Shown here one piece after another: positions 17,348 to 26,808 of a stretch of DNA of 64,000 nt. Position numbers and translations under genes: made by a program. Numbering within the stretch: position 1 is the stretch's first letter; every line of letters starts with the position of its first letter. The notes under the pieces were generated by a model, which worked only from the letters and a program-made list of their open reading frames with translations, was not told the origin of the DNA and searched no databases. The DNA is from Nostoc sp. UHCC 0702 (lineage in GTDB: Bacteria; Cyanobacteriota; Cyanobacteriia; Cyanobacteriales; Nostocaceae), in NCBI GenBank assembly GCA_017164015.1, contig CP071065.1:248001-312000 (forward strand), in the 5' to 3' direction.

Positions 17348-20300
17348 TTACTTACTGAATACTGGCTGAAATTGTATATTTTCCAATTTACAGTTTGAAG
17401 AATAATTACTTATCTCACAGCCAACACTCTTAACATTAGCCAACATCAACTCATCCCGTTGATGCCAAACTGCAAATATTTTATCCCTGCCATCATAGAA
17501 TGTCTCTTGGTCAATTTGATAAGCCTGATTTATCCGTATTAACTTCAAACCCAAAAGATTTAACAGCCGACTGAGTATTTTGATTGATGAAACACCTTCT
17601 TTAATCCTCACAAAATCTAAACCAAGCACTCGTTTAATTTGTTTATCATGTTGAAAAACTACATCTTTCAGCAACAGTAAATCAGCATCATTTTCAGAAA
17701 AAACTCTTTCTATATCAAGTAACTGTAATATTCCTAAAGCTCTCATTGCTTCTACTTTTAAGGTATATGTTTTTAAATCTGGGAGAAAAACTTTTCCATC
17801 ACCCCAAGACAACTGCTGATACCATTCTTGCTGGTCTTTAAAGTGAAAATACTCACTTTCATGGGTGAGATAATAGTGAATTAACAATTGGTGATAATAG
17901 CCTTTATCATCCCGCAACTTTAGTACTGGTGTAACTGTGACACCATACTTTTGTCTCAGCATGTATTTGTTGATTTGGCTGCGTTCCTCATCAGTGAGAG
18001 AGTGTTTAGCTATTAATTGTTCATATTCTACATAATCAATATTCTTAGCCTGAGCAACATTATTTGCAACAGCTAATTGATTTTGCAGCTTAATTTCTCT
18101 AATTTGGCGTTTGATTTCCTTAGCTTTTTGGCGCTTATCTACCCAATCTTTTTGGACTTTGACAATTTCTAAAATCAACCTTTTACGTGTTGCTAAATCA
18201 TGTGGATCTGTGGCTAAAAAGGCAAGACGTAAATCTCTAACAATATTATTGTGAACAGCATTACTCCGTATCCAAATTTGATGCCCATCAGCAGACAATC
18301 CATCTTGCATCGACTGACGATAAAGACGAATAGAAGCATTTACTCTTGCTGACAACTTTGCCCAAGTACGTAAATGAATAGGGTCATATACTAACGGCAA
18401 ATCGACATCTATTTTATGCAGTGGACTGAGCAAAGCTAAGTTTTCTTTTTGATTTTCCTGATACCAATCAGACAATAATCGATAATTTGTACTACCGCTA
18501 CCAATTAAGCCAATTCCTCGCTTAGCACACCAGACAATACGCGGTACATCATCCCTAACTCTTGCTAGGGCTTGTCGTGCTTCAGAGTCAGGAATCACTC
18601 CTTGAAAAATACCATAAACTCGGTCAAAATGTTGGATATCAATACTAATCCCTGTACCAAGGCTAGGGGTGACAAACACTGTATCGTATTCAGCTATTTT
18701 TTGGTTAATAGCTGCGACAAAATCAACCGCTGCATGACCTGGTGTGTTTGTCGTATGGCTGCTAACAACTAAAGATTTAGGAAATTGATACCGTAATTTT
18801 TCTAAACGTTCCTTTAGGTAACGTTCGATTGTTTCACAACTATAACGCCCAGAGCGACTATCGGTAGTCACATAACATTTACGTCCTGCAAGTAAATCTA
18901 ATTCTAGTTGATGAATTAGAGGTGTCGGGTTAGGAGAATCATAAAAAGTTACGTCCCAACCTCGTTGTGGTTTCCATTGATTCACAACCACCCAAGGCGT
19001 TAATTTAATTCCTGCTAATCCTTGTAAATATTCTAAGGATACATCTGATAAATCAGCATCTTGAGCAATTACTAAACCTCCAGTTCTCAGAACTGTAGAA
19101 ATTAGTTGTTGGAATAATTTTAAAATTTTGACACGCTTGTGTTTACAAGTATTACTATTGAGTAGATGCCACAAAGTTTGCTCTACTTCATCTAAAATTA
19201 CTATTGCACCTTGCCAATCTTCAGGGTTAAGTCTCCAAAGCGAATCAACACACAAACCAAAAGATTTGCTAGTTGTTAACTGGTCATTATTTAAAGGTAA
19301 GTCTTTGATTAGCGGCTTAGTATTATTTAAGCCCCATGTAATACCAATTTTTTCACATAAAAATCGCCCTAGTTGGATTCTGTGAGTAATTAATAATACT
19401 GGTTTATTTAAAATTTTAGCTTGATTAACAATAGTTTGCAGTCCTGTAGTTTTACCAGTTCCTTTTGCTGATTTTACTCCTACTAACCCAGAAGTGGGTA
19501 AAGATATTTCCCCTAAATAGGGACGATTGACAGTAAGTGCAGGGGGAATAGTTAACTCGGTATGGGGTTTAACTTGGGCTAGGTAAATTTCTAAATCAAT
19601 ACTTTGGCGATAAACTTTTTCAAAATTATTTGCACCTTTAGCAACAATTAACTCATCTACACCTTTTTCTAAACCGGGAATTTCTATAACTTTGACAGGA
19701 CAATTTTTCTTTTGTAATAAACAACCAAGTTGGGAAATGGCATTATTGATAGCCGCAATTTTTTGAGGTTGAGTTTCAAAATCAAAGCAAATATAAAAGT
19801 TACGCTTTGTAATAGCAAATGCTGCTAGGTCGGGAATCAACTGGCGACTGGTGACTTTGCCAAATCTATCTTTAACAACTCTGTAACCGCTTGTGATTCC
19901 AGGAATAGCGATCGCAGCATATCCTTGTGATAATAGTGCTGCTGCTTTCTTTGCTCCCTCGCAGATGATTACAGGAATGTTATGTTGCATCACCCATTGC
20001 CAAAAACCCACAGCTTCACCATGAGATGCAACGCTAATGTCCGCAGGCATTGCTAAATTATAACGCCCAGAGACTTGCTGCCAGATAGGCAAGGTGACTC
20101 GCAGGCAGAAGACCCGCGTTGGCGTACTGGGGGGATGCTCATACTTAATAGGCTTGCTTTTATCATTAATTCGGGGTTGGTTTGGCTTAAAACATCCCCA
20201 TTCCATTGATTGCCAATTTTTCAGAGGATCTAGTCCCGAACACCACCAACCGCCTGCGCCAATATGAGAGTAACGCTGTAACCAGCCACTTTTAACCATT

Positions 20301-20458
20301 CCAGTGTTGGTACGGGGGAGATGTTCAGAAATTAATAAGTACTCATAGGCGGTTGCGTCTTGGAGAGACTTAAAATTCAGATCTGCTAAGTTTAAATTTA
20401 TACCACTGGTCTTGACTAATTCTTCAAGATGTTGGGGATGTAAATAATGCAGATGCAT
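17348..20458 (-). CDS. CyRepA1-like plasmid-type replication protein (DUF3854 TOPRIM + helicase)
   Basis: This is a 1036-residue protein. Residues 160-290 form a TOPRIM-like (DUF3854) domain: VIICEGAKKAAALLSQGY with the catalytic Glu, and CFDFET with the acidic pair. Residues 320-720 form a P-loop helicase-like domain: Walker A SAKGTGKTTG (about 329), a DExD-like ILDEVEQ (about 421), TPSLGTGISID, and an arginine-finger-like QALARVR. A long charged C-terminal region follows. This architecture is that of CyRepA-type proteins of cyanobacterial plasmids, which combine primase-like and helicase activities at the origin. Here it sits among chromosomal-type genes with no plasmid partition or mobilisation genes nearby, so an integrated plasmid remnant or a domesticated copy is likely. 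The ATG precedes a 750-bp spacer without visible iterons. Confidence 0.75.
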   Translation of the reverse strand: MHLHYLHPQHLEELVKTSGINLNLADLNFKSLQDATAYEYLLISEHLPRTNTGMVKSGWLQRYSHIGAGGWWCSGLDPLKNWQSMEWGCFKPNQPRINDKSKPIKYEHPPSTPTRVFCLRVTLPIWQQVSGRYNLAMPADISVASHGEAVGFWQWVMQHNIPVIICEGAKKAAALLSQGYAAIAIPGITSGYRVVKDRFGKVTSRQLIPDLAAFAITKRNFYICFDFETQPQKIAAINNAISQLGCLLQKKNCPVKVIEIPGLEKGVDELIVAKGANNFEKVYRQSIDLEIYLAQVKPHTELTIPPALTVNRPYLGEISLPTSGLVGVKSAKGTGKTTGLQTIVNQAKILNKPVLLITHRIQLGRFLCEKIGITWGLNNTKPLIKDLPLNNDQLTTSKSFGLCVDSLWRLNPEDWQGAIVILDEVEQTLWHLLNSNTCKHKRVKILKLFQQLISTVLRTGGLVIAQDADLSDVSLEYLQGLAGIKLTPWVVVNQWKPQRGWDVTFYDSPNPTPLIHQLELDLLAGRKCYVTTDSRSGRYSCETIERYLKERLEKLRYQFPKSLVVSSHTTNTPGHAAVDFVAAINQKIAEYDTVFVTPSLGTGISIDIQHFDRVYGIFQGVIPDSEARQALARVRDDVPRIVWCAKRGIGLIGSGSTNYRLLSDWYQENQKENLALLSPLHKIDVDLPLVYDPIHLRTWAKLSARVNASIRLYRQSMQDGLSADGHQIWIRSNAVHNNIVRDLRLAFLATDPHDLATRKRLILEIVKVQKDWVDKRQKAKEIKRQIREIKLQNQLAVANNVAQAKNIDYVEYEQLIAKHSLTDEERSQINKYMLRQKYGVTVTPVLKLRDDKGYYHQLLIHYYLTHESEYFHFKDQQEWYQQLSWGDGKVFLPDLKTYTLKVEAMRALGILQLLDIERVFSENDADLLLLKDVVFQHDKQIKRVLGLDFVRIKEGVSSIKILSRLLNLLGLKLIRINQAYQIDQETFYDGRDKIFAVWHQRDELMLANVKSVGCEISNYSSNCKLENIQFQPVFSK

Positions 20459-21205
20459 GGGACGAGCCGCGAACGGAATAAGATGGATTTAAAATCTATC
20501 ATGCATTTGCTAGTTTGTTATGGAAGATTTTAACAGGGTTCGCTGATGCTTTTTTTACTTCGTCCCAGGCGATACATCGGTGAAGGTTAAGCTTAGTTGT
20601 TTTGTATGAACCCATTAAAGAAGTAATAACCTTGTACTGTGATATTTAATTACTTTAATTTTTTATTTTTCAGTAATATTTCTATATAGTTACTGTTACC
20701 ACACATGCTGATATTTGGCAATCAAGCTTTGTCAAGATATGTAGACTATCAGCAGGTTAACCCTGTTTGTAGAAGTCAACAGAAATTATATTCATATGAA
20801 AAATAGTAAAAATTTATACTAAAATTTACAAATTATTGCTACTTATCTAGAGAAATGCGGGTATTAGAGCGATCGCCCTCTATTGCAGAGTGGACTCAAA
20901 AGCTTAACCTCACTATACTATTTTCATATCTTGCACCAGTTATTTAATGCCAATTTTTGTAGGGTGGGCAATGCTTTTAGTGCCGTGAAACGCTGATTTT
21001 AACATTACAGGCATTGCCCACCTTACGGTTAATTGAGAATGGTGCAAGATATCAGTATTGGAAATTTGTTTATCTTAGTAAAATTACACACGCATTTTGA
21101 AATTAATAGAGTATAAATTAGCAGGGCAAAAATCAAGTCAGAAGCAAGTATAAACTTGAATCTTTTTTCTGCCCATTTTTCCCAGAATATAGTTGGAGAG
21201 AACAT
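20459..21205. other. Intergenic region between the CyRepA1-like gene and a lipoprotein gene
   Basis: No gene is seen in 747 bp. A dispersed hairpin with arms GGGTGGGCAATGC / GCATTGCCCACCTTAC lies at about 20960-21025. I looked for direct iterons that would mark a plasmid origin and saw none. GGAGAG before ATG 21206 is a ribosome binding site. Confidence 0.45.
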
Positions 21206-21649
21206 ATGCAACGCGTGTTTAAACAAACTGCTATACTTTCAGCAACAGCTGCGATCGCATTATTATTTGCAGCTTGTGGTGAAAGTAAAGTTACTCAATG
21301 TAACAAAATAATCAAAGTTGCGAATCAAGCAGCTACCATAGGTCAGGAAATTAGCACAAATTCTCAGTCTCAAAAAGGTTCTAAATCCTTAACTGAAGCT
21401 GCTGGTAAGATAGATAAAATCGCCAATGACATGAAAGCAGTAGAAGTTAAGGATGAAAAACTTCAAGGCTTTCAGGGAGGCTTTCTGAAACTTTATCAGG
21501 ATACTAGTAAGAGTTTGCGTGATACAGCAGGTGCTTTAGATAAAAAGAATTTACGAGCTGCTACTGGCTTTTTAGCATCCCTGAAAAATAGTACTAACCA
21601 GGAAACTGCTATCGTGAAGGAAATTAACGGTTACTGTTCTGGTAAGTAA
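21206..21649 (+). CDS. Lipoprotein of unknown function
   Basis: The 147-residue protein has a lipoprotein signal: basic start, hydrophobic TAAIALLFA, then the lipobox LLFAAC with Cys24 as the lipid attachment site. The mature part is mainly helical, Lys-, Gln- and Ser-rich, with two more Cys (CN near residue 32 and GYCSGK at the end) that could pair. It is probably anchored at a membrane on the periplasmic side. The family is conserved in cyanobacteria by my recollection, with no assigned function. Confidence 0.7.
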   Translation: MQRVFKQTAILSATAAIALLFAACGESKVTQCNKIIKVANQAATIGQEISTNSQSQKGSKSLTEAAGKIDKIANDMKAVEVKDEKLQGFQGGFLKLYQDTSKSLRDTAGALDKKNLRAATGFLASLKNSTNQETAIVKEINGYCSGK

Positions 21650-21972
21650 CCAATCTGGCGTTAAGCTTCATACCAAATATAGCGGTTAAATTTGAATGAA
21701 ATACAAGTTCATGTCATCGCTTGAGCGATTTGATTATGTTGATTTATTACACTCAACTGTCAACTGCTATATTTAGTTAGTACATGAGGGCGCTGCTGTG
21801 ATTCAGGGACAAAAGTATGTTTTGCGCTCAGATGTGATGTACAGTACATACTTTTGAAAGTGCAGAAAAAACGTCAGTATATATGTAACGCTTTATAGAG
21901 ACTGGACTTGCTTTGTTTAAGTACAGGGTAGGATTGCAAGAGTAAAGTGATAAAGCTAGGATATATTTTTAT

Positions 21973-22115
21973 AGGACTTACGCAAGTGTCATATTTTTTT
22001 CGTAATGGTAGTCAAAGGTCAATAGTCAATAGTCCAAAAATCAAGGTTTTTGACCTTTGACTGTTGACTATTGACCCCCATCGCAGAAAATATTTGTGCC
22101 AGTTGCGTAAGTCCT
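21973..22115. repeat. MITE-like element of the AGGACTTACGCA family, copy A
   Basis: Ends are AGGACTTACGCAAGTGTCAT and, inverted, AGGACTTACGCAACTGGCAC. The interior is itself a palindrome around TCAATAGTCAAAAGTC-type sequence. 143 bp, no coding capacity. TTTTTA occurs next to both ends, a possible target duplication. Confidence 0.75.
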
Positions 22116-22152
22116 GTTTTTAACCACATATTGCTTAATCTGTAACGCTGTT

Positions 22153-23181
22153 GTGATTAATCAAAACTCTGAAAATATCCTGAACACACAAGTAGAACAA
22201 GCATCAGATGAAGGCTATAAATTTAGCTGGTTTGATTGGTTTTGCCTTTGGTATCCTCCAGGCTGGCTAATTTTATTTAATCGTCACTGGCAGCATTATC
22301 ACAGCGATCGCGATGGGTGGAATTGGCTAGAATATGGATTATTCTTAATTCCTGGCGGATTTTATCTAGCGTTGCTAAGTCGATGGTTGCGGCTGGGTTG
22401 TCGTTTACCACGTATAGAAGTTGATGAATTTAATCCCAAATATCAACAAGCTTTTGGTACAGAAGTTTTAGCTTTTATTGTTAAATATTATTTTCAAGGA
22501 GAATTGCTTGCAATTCATAACTTGCCACAAACAGGGCCAATGATTGTGGCTATGAATCATGCAGGGATGTCTTTTCCTTGGGACTTTATCTGTTTGAGTT
22601 ATTTATTAGCTGAAACACAAGGGTGGGTGGTGCAACCCTTAGCAAATCCAGCATTATTTGAGCATCCTTGGGTGGTTTGGTGGCTACCACCCAAATGGTC
22701 ACAGGTTTTAGGTGGTGTGCCCGCAAAATTAGCTGATTTTGAAGCAGCACTCGCCCAAGGTAAAATTCTTTTATATGCACCAGAAGGTGTACGCGGCCCT
22801 GCAAAAGGTTGGAATCAACGCTATCAACTGCAAAAGTTTGATATCAGCTTTATTCAGTTGAGCGATCGCTATCAAATTCCCATTCTCCCAGTTCTCTGCA
22901 TCGGTAGTGAATCTTTACATCCTTGGACTATTAATATTAAAAAATTGCAACAATTAATTAAACTACCATTCTTACCTTTATCACCGTTGATGATTGCCTT
23001 GATTTTATTTCCCTCAATGGGAGTTTGGGCAATGAAAACTCGTCTGCGTTACTTCATCCAGCCTTTAGAAAAGGATATTCATTCAACTAAAAATCGTACA
23101 GCAACTTATCAACAAGCACAAAAATTTCGAGATAAACTGCAAACTCAGATTAATCAATTGTTAGGGAACTCCAAGAAATAA
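22153..23181 (+). CDS. PlsC-like acyltransferase family protein
   Basis: The 342-residue membrane-associated protein has a hydrophobic, Trp-rich N-terminus (two helices within residues 25-80). An acyltransferase-like domain follows: VAMNHAGMSFPWDF in the position of the catalytic NHx4D block, LGGVPAKL, and YAPEGVRGPAKG in the position of the FPEGTRS glycerol-phosphate block, then a hydrophobic stretch near 285-300. The spacing in the first block is longer than the canonical NHx4D, so the substrate may not be glycerol phosphate. The start is GTG 22153. It is flanked on both sides by AGGACTTACGCA repeats. Confidence 0.7.
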   Translation: MINQNSENILNTQVEQASDEGYKFSWFDWFCLWYPPGWLILFNRHWQHYHSDRDGWNWLEYGLFLIPGGFYLALLSRWLRLGCRLPRIEVDEFNPKYQQAFGTEVLAFIVKYYFQGELLAIHNLPQTGPMIVAMNHAGMSFPWDFICLSYLLAETQGWVVQPLANPALFEHPWVVWWLPPKWSQVLGGVPAKLADFEAALAQGKILLYAPEGVRGPAKGWNQRYQLQKFDISFIQLSDRYQIPILPVLCIGSESLHPWTINIKKLQQLIKLPFLPLSPLMIALILFPSMGVWAMKTRLRYFIQPLEKDIHSTKNRTATYQQAQKFRDKLQTQINQLLGNSKK

Positions 23182-23185
23182 ATTC

Positions 23186-23275
23186 AGGACTTACGCAACT
23201 GGCACACATATTTTCTGAAATGGCAGTCAAGAGTCAATAGTCAAGGGTCTTTAATCAAGGTTTTTTGGACTTTTG
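23186..23275. repeat. One-ended remnant of the AGGACTTACGCA MITE family
   Basis: One end (AGGACTTACGCAACTGGCAC) and the inner TCAAGAGTCAATAGTCAA stretch are present. The sequence then changes to another dispersed palindrome (about 23275-23390) and the opposite end is missing. Confidence 0.6.
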
Positions 23276-23413
23276 AACGCCCTAAGAGCGTCTTGCGACC
23301 CCCCTTTCCCGTTGGGAGATTCCCTCGTTGAGTGCAAGTGGCGTTGGGGATTAGGGGCACAAGGGTGAAAAAATTTGTATGAGTAATTGAGTGAAAAGGT
23401 ATTACTTAGTGTT

Positions 23414-23558
23414 AGGACTTACGCGCATTGTCATATTTTTTTCGTGTGGGTTGTCAATAGTCAAAAGTCAATAGTCCAAAAAAGCTTGATTAAAGACCAT
23501 TGACTCTTGACTCTTGACTGCCATCGCCAAAAATATGTGTGCCAGTTGCATAAGTCCT
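23414..23558. repeat. MITE-like element of the AGGACTTACGCA family, copy C
   Basis: Full element with ends AGGACTTACGCGCATTGTCA and, inverted, AGGACTTATGCAACTGGCAC. AGTGTT occurs directly left of the element and one base right of it, suggesting a short target duplication. It lies between the acyltransferase and rtcA genes. Confidence 0.7.
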
Positions 23559-23628
23559 GAGTGTTTCTAGTTTTCTTTCTGATTATACTTTCCCCGTAGT
23601 AACAAAAGAGGGATAACTTCTACTTTCC

Positions 23629-24675
23629 TCAACCAATCACAGGCATGACTGTCACTATTTTTTCAGCTTCATCCACCGTGAGCTTTGCTAGCCCAAACTG
23701 CTCAATTACTGCTGCGTTTGTCGTCAAATGCGTACTCACCTCAGCCACCCGATACTGACTTTTCTGTGATGCTAAAGTAGCTGGCAATAACAACTGATCT
23801 GCTAGGTGTTCATCTACTGGTGCGCCATTTTGATGAAACTTCAGCAGTTGTTCACAGGCAATTTCTGCCACTTTTTCTGATGACAACCGCAAACGCCCGA
23901 ACCCACCAAAACCAGTTAAACTGTTCTCATATTCCGCAGTTAAAAAAATACCTGCTCCCGCTGCTACACCCCTTTCTCGCAAAGCTTGTACAGATGCTTT
24001 TAATCCTGCTTCCCTTAACAAATTTTCAGCACGATTCGCCATACGTTGGGGAATATGGGCAGGAAGTTCTGTGGCTACCGCCAACCCCCGCACCTGCTGT
24101 AAATCTCCGCGTTCTAGCAAGTTGATACTGCTGAGTTGAATACCACCACTTACCTGCATCTTTACCTCTCCCCCGCCTTGGGGATACCACCCCCAAGCAC
24201 CTAATCTCACTTCTGCCTCTACCCCCATTCGCCGTAGCATCGATAGATAGACTTGCTCAATGTAGGTCATTGTCGGGCTAAAAATGACATGAGTCCCACC
24301 CCGTAGCGTTACCTGAGAATCTCCAGGTGCAAGGGCTAAAGGCAAGAGAATTGTCTGTAACACCAGCGCAATTGCACCGGCAGAACCACCTTGTTGCACT
24401 TCCCTGACATCAAAGGTATAGATTCCTGGTTGTACAGCATTACCAGGAATGAATTCCAGCATCATTGAACCCAAAGCATCACCACGCAATTGAGCATTAC
24501 AAATTCTCGCCGCAGCGCGAACTGCTGTTAAATGTTGTGCTGCTAATCCTGGCTTTTTGCGTCCGGCGCGAATGCCTGCAATACGTATAGGTTCGCCAGT
24601 GATGGCGGCTAAACTTAAAGAACTGCGGAGAACTTGTCCTCCTCCCTCTCCGTAGGAACCGTCAATGTCAATCAT
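23629..24675 (-). CDS. rtcA: RNA 3'-terminal phosphate cyclase
   Basis: The 348-residue enzyme converts RNA 3'-phosphate to a 2',3'-cyclic phosphate with ATP. Family motifs are IDGSYGEGGGQVLRSSL at the N-terminus, RAGRKKPGLAAQHLT, GGTHVIFSPT, the glycine-rich GWYPQGGGEV, and PVDEHLADQLLLPA containing the adenylated His near 308. The length is normal. No RtcB ligase or RtcR regulator is adjacent. Nearby genes on this strand are decayed. Confidence 0.92.
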   Translation of the reverse strand: MIDIDGSYGEGGGQVLRSSLSLAAITGEPIRIAGIRAGRKKPGLAAQHLTAVRAAARICNAQLRGDALGSMMLEFIPGNAVQPGIYTFDVREVQQGGSAGAIALVLQTILLPLALAPGDSQVTLRGGTHVIFSPTMTYIEQVYLSMLRRMGVEAEVRLGAWGWYPQGGGEVKMQVSGGIQLSSINLLERGDLQQVRGLAVATELPAHIPQRMANRAENLLREAGLKASVQALRERGVAAGAGIFLTAEYENSLTGFGGFGRLRLSSEKVAEIACEQLLKFHQNGAPVDEHLADQLLLPATLASQKSQYRVAEVSTHLTTNAAVIEQFGLAKLTVDEAEKIVTVMPVIG

Positions 24676-24821
24676 GAGCGATTTTGCATGGTGGGGCCAC
24701 TTGCGTGTGGGGTTTTCCCATTGAACAAAGTGGCGTGATTCTGGGTTTACCCTACGGCTGTTGAAATCAAAGTGCAGATTTTGAATCCCTGGTAATTGGA
24801 TTTCCTTAATATTGCTAATTT

Positions 24822-25140
24822 TTAATTTTTAATTGCAAAACTTTACTTTTACCAGGATTCATCAATCCATAGGGGTCAACTATTTCTTTAAATTTTAACT
24901 GCTCAGGTCGATTAGTTTTCTGCCAGCGTCTTCAATACTTCAATAATATATGTGTAAGGGTTAGGAATCGATACACCCTGCTGTTGGTGGTAGCGGATAA
25001 TCTTGTTGAAGTGTTCGTTTGTGGTGTGGCGCACAGGTTACAAAGCACTGAGAATTACCTTGCCGTTCATCCGACAAAATTCCCAGCCGAAGTAATGATA
25101 CATATGTTCTGCTCGGAAGTTGCGATCGCTAGTAATCTGT
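24822..25140 (-). pseudogene. Decayed FAD-linked oxidase gene, C-terminal remnant
   Basis: Reading leftward from about 25140, short in-frame pieces line up with the C-terminal part of FAD-linked oxidases: EHMYHYFGWEFCRMNGKV, a stop, then RHTTNEHFNKIIRYHQQQGV and SIPNPYTYIIE, another break, and finally RPEQLKFKEIVDPYGLMNPG. At least two stop codons and a frameshift interrupt it. The FAD-binding N-terminal part is gone. It lies just upstream of rtcA. Such oxidases act on lactate, glycolate or similar substrates; the original substrate is unknown. Confidence 0.65.
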
Positions 25141-25232
25141 CACAGCAACTTTGTTGAGGAGTAAATGTGAGAAACACAAAAAACTCTTTCCCTACTCCCT
25201 ACTCCCCATTCCCTATAAAAGCAGATTCGGTG

Positions 25233-25574
25233 TTAGCTGCTCTTGGCTTTTCGCTTTTGGGCATCCTCAGTATCAGGACTGGTGGTGCCAACTGGCTCCT
25301 CAGTCCCCAACAATTGATGTATTTCACTTAACGAACTGGGTTGAGCTACAGGCTCCTCTAATGACTCGCTCACATACTCAATTAGGTCTTCTACTTGACA
25401 ATTCAAGGCTTTACAAAACCTAACGATCCTTTCAATATGGTCTGTCCCAGTCCTGCCGCTTTCCCAGTTTTGGATAGTGCTTTCAGTCACGCCGACAAGA
25501 CGCGACAATTCCAGCTGGGTTAGCCCTGCTTTCTCACGAAGCAAAGCGATCCTTGGTTTTGGCTTGTGTTTCAC
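25233..25574 (-). CDS. XRE-family helix-turn-helix transcriptional regulator
   Basis: The 113-residue protein has a Cro/C1-type HTH (residues 8-63): IALLREKAGLTQLELSRLVG, then VTESTIQNWESGRTG with the recognition helix, and the closing IVRFCKALNCQVEDLI. The C-terminal 45 residues are acidic and probably disordered. Such single-domain repressors often govern a neighbouring mobile element or toxin gene; the nearest candidate is the tnpB element to its right, with no direct evidence of a link. Confidence 0.85.
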   Translation of the reverse strand: MKHKPKPRIALLREKAGLTQLELSRLVGVTESTIQNWESGRTGTDHIERIVRFCKALNCQVEDLIEYVSESLEEPVAQPSSLSEIHQLLGTEEPVGTTSPDTEDAQKRKAKSS

Positions 25575-25871
25575 AGCTACAGCACTTTTATCTTAATCTT
25601 ATAGTCGTAGATCCTAGCACCAAAAAAAACCAGGGCCCAGAAAATCACTAAAAAACTTTTGCCTAACTTCTTCATCTGACTGAGTGGTGAGAAGCTACTG
25701 CATCTTCAAAGAGGTTCTGGAAGCCCCTGGTTGAAGCAAGTAGCTCCCCCATGCGTGCAAAATCCCACTCCTAAAAGGGGTGGGATCAGCTTAATCAAGT
25801 TTTCTTGGTTGATGATTGCCACAAAGCGATCGCATCCTGAAACAGGATATAACAAGTTTCAAAACACAAGA

Positions 25872-25960
25872 GTGAACTACCCACACTCACTTGGAGTACC
25901 AAGTACAGTGTGGGCTTCTGTAATCACGGGGGAGTGCCGCAACTTGGACTTTCGTCCTAG
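25872..25960 (-). ncRNA. Predicted omega-RNA (right-end transcript) of the tnpB-only element
   Basis: In active TnpB elements the guide scaffold is the 3' end of tnpB plus the right-end hairpin. Here the hairpin at 25880-25914 overlaps the tnpB stop codon as expected. The guide would start just after GGGTAGTTCAC. Predicted from position only; since the tnpB is truncated, it may no longer be used. Confidence 0.3.
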
Positions 25961-26638
25961 TTTTGGTCTTACCTCCCCTCCTACAGCAGAGACGGCTGAA
26001 CCTTCCGCCTTTAGCATTCTGACACCTTCTGCTCTAATGTTTATCGCTGCATTTTCATCACGATCATGGTGAGTGCCACAGTGGGGACAAGTCCATTGCC
26101 TCACATCTAGCGGCATCTCGCTGACTTGATAGAAACAATTAGAGCAAAGCTTGGAACTAGGGAACCATCTATCAATCTCAACCAACTTTCCGCCTTTGCG
26201 CTCTAGCTTGTAGGCTAAAAAGTTGGTGAATGTTCCCCAACCAACATCAGATATTGCTTTCGCCAATTTATGGTTACGATAGCGTAGCGTTAGCGAGTCT
26301 TCGAGCGTCACCATGCCTTTAACATGAAGATTCTCTACTATGACAGCTTGGCTATCGCTGACTAACTTATAACTAAGTTTATGCAGAAAATTGGCCCTTG
26401 AATTGCTAACTCGTTCGTATACTTTGGCAACAACTTTTCTATATCTATTTCTTGAACTACTACCCTTTTGTTTACGGGCTAATTTTTTTTGTTTACGCTT
26501 GAGGTTTTTCTCATGTTTAGCAAGGTGTTTAGGGTTGTCGTATTTGGAAATTTTTTCACCGTCAGTGACAACAGCAAAGTGTTTCAGACCTAAATCAATA
26601 CCATAAATCTTTCCTTCTGTATGTTGGAAAAACCTCAA
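25877..26638 (-). pseudogene. tnpB: TnpB (IS605 OrfB) RNA-guided nuclease, 5'-truncated and with an in-frame repeat insertion
   Basis: The remaining 253 residues hold the RuvC core: GIDLG with the first Asp (residue 14 area), VIVENL with Glu, HDRDENAA with the last Asp, and the zinc finger CSNC...CPHC. The N-terminal 130-150 residues of a complete TnpB (WED/REC part) are absent, and the apparent start is a TTG after which no homology extends upstream. Ten codons (26279-26308: TLEDSLTLRY) interrupt the usual GMVRNHKLAKAI stretch and derive from a dispersed palindrome. The protein is probably inactive. The C-terminal 30 residues overlap the element's right-end hairpin. Confidence 0.8.
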
Positions 26639-26808
26639 ATCTTCTCTGCCCTTACTCGGCTATGCCTCGTATTGGTAAGCCAGTCGCTTGCGGGGGTTCC
26701 CCCCGTTGTGCGAACTGGCGTTGAGAACGATTTCGGTTTTGAGCCGTCATTAATCCCGCCACTGATTCGGAGTACCGAATGAGCGTGGGGAACGAGGGCG
26801 CGATTTAG

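Larger units (their letters stand above)
25872..26795 (-). mobile_element. IS200/IS605-group element carrying only tnpB (degraded)
   Basis: Hairpins with an AGTA loop lie at both sides of the tnpB gene: GGTACTCC-type stem at 25880-25914 (right end) and the TTCGGAGTACCGAA stem at about 26759-26788 (left end). These are the kind of sub-terminal hairpins that Y1 transposases recognise. The right boundary is probably the GGGTAGTTCAC sequence ending near 25872. No tnpA is present. A dispersed palindrome (core GGGGGTTCCCCCC, about 26680-26725) replaces the normal 5' part of tnpB. Confidence 0.6.

Noticed and set aside
20459..21205. Iteron-type replication origin next to the CyRepA1-like gene
   Set aside because: I saw no series of direct repeats, only one dispersed hairpin that is also found elsewhere.
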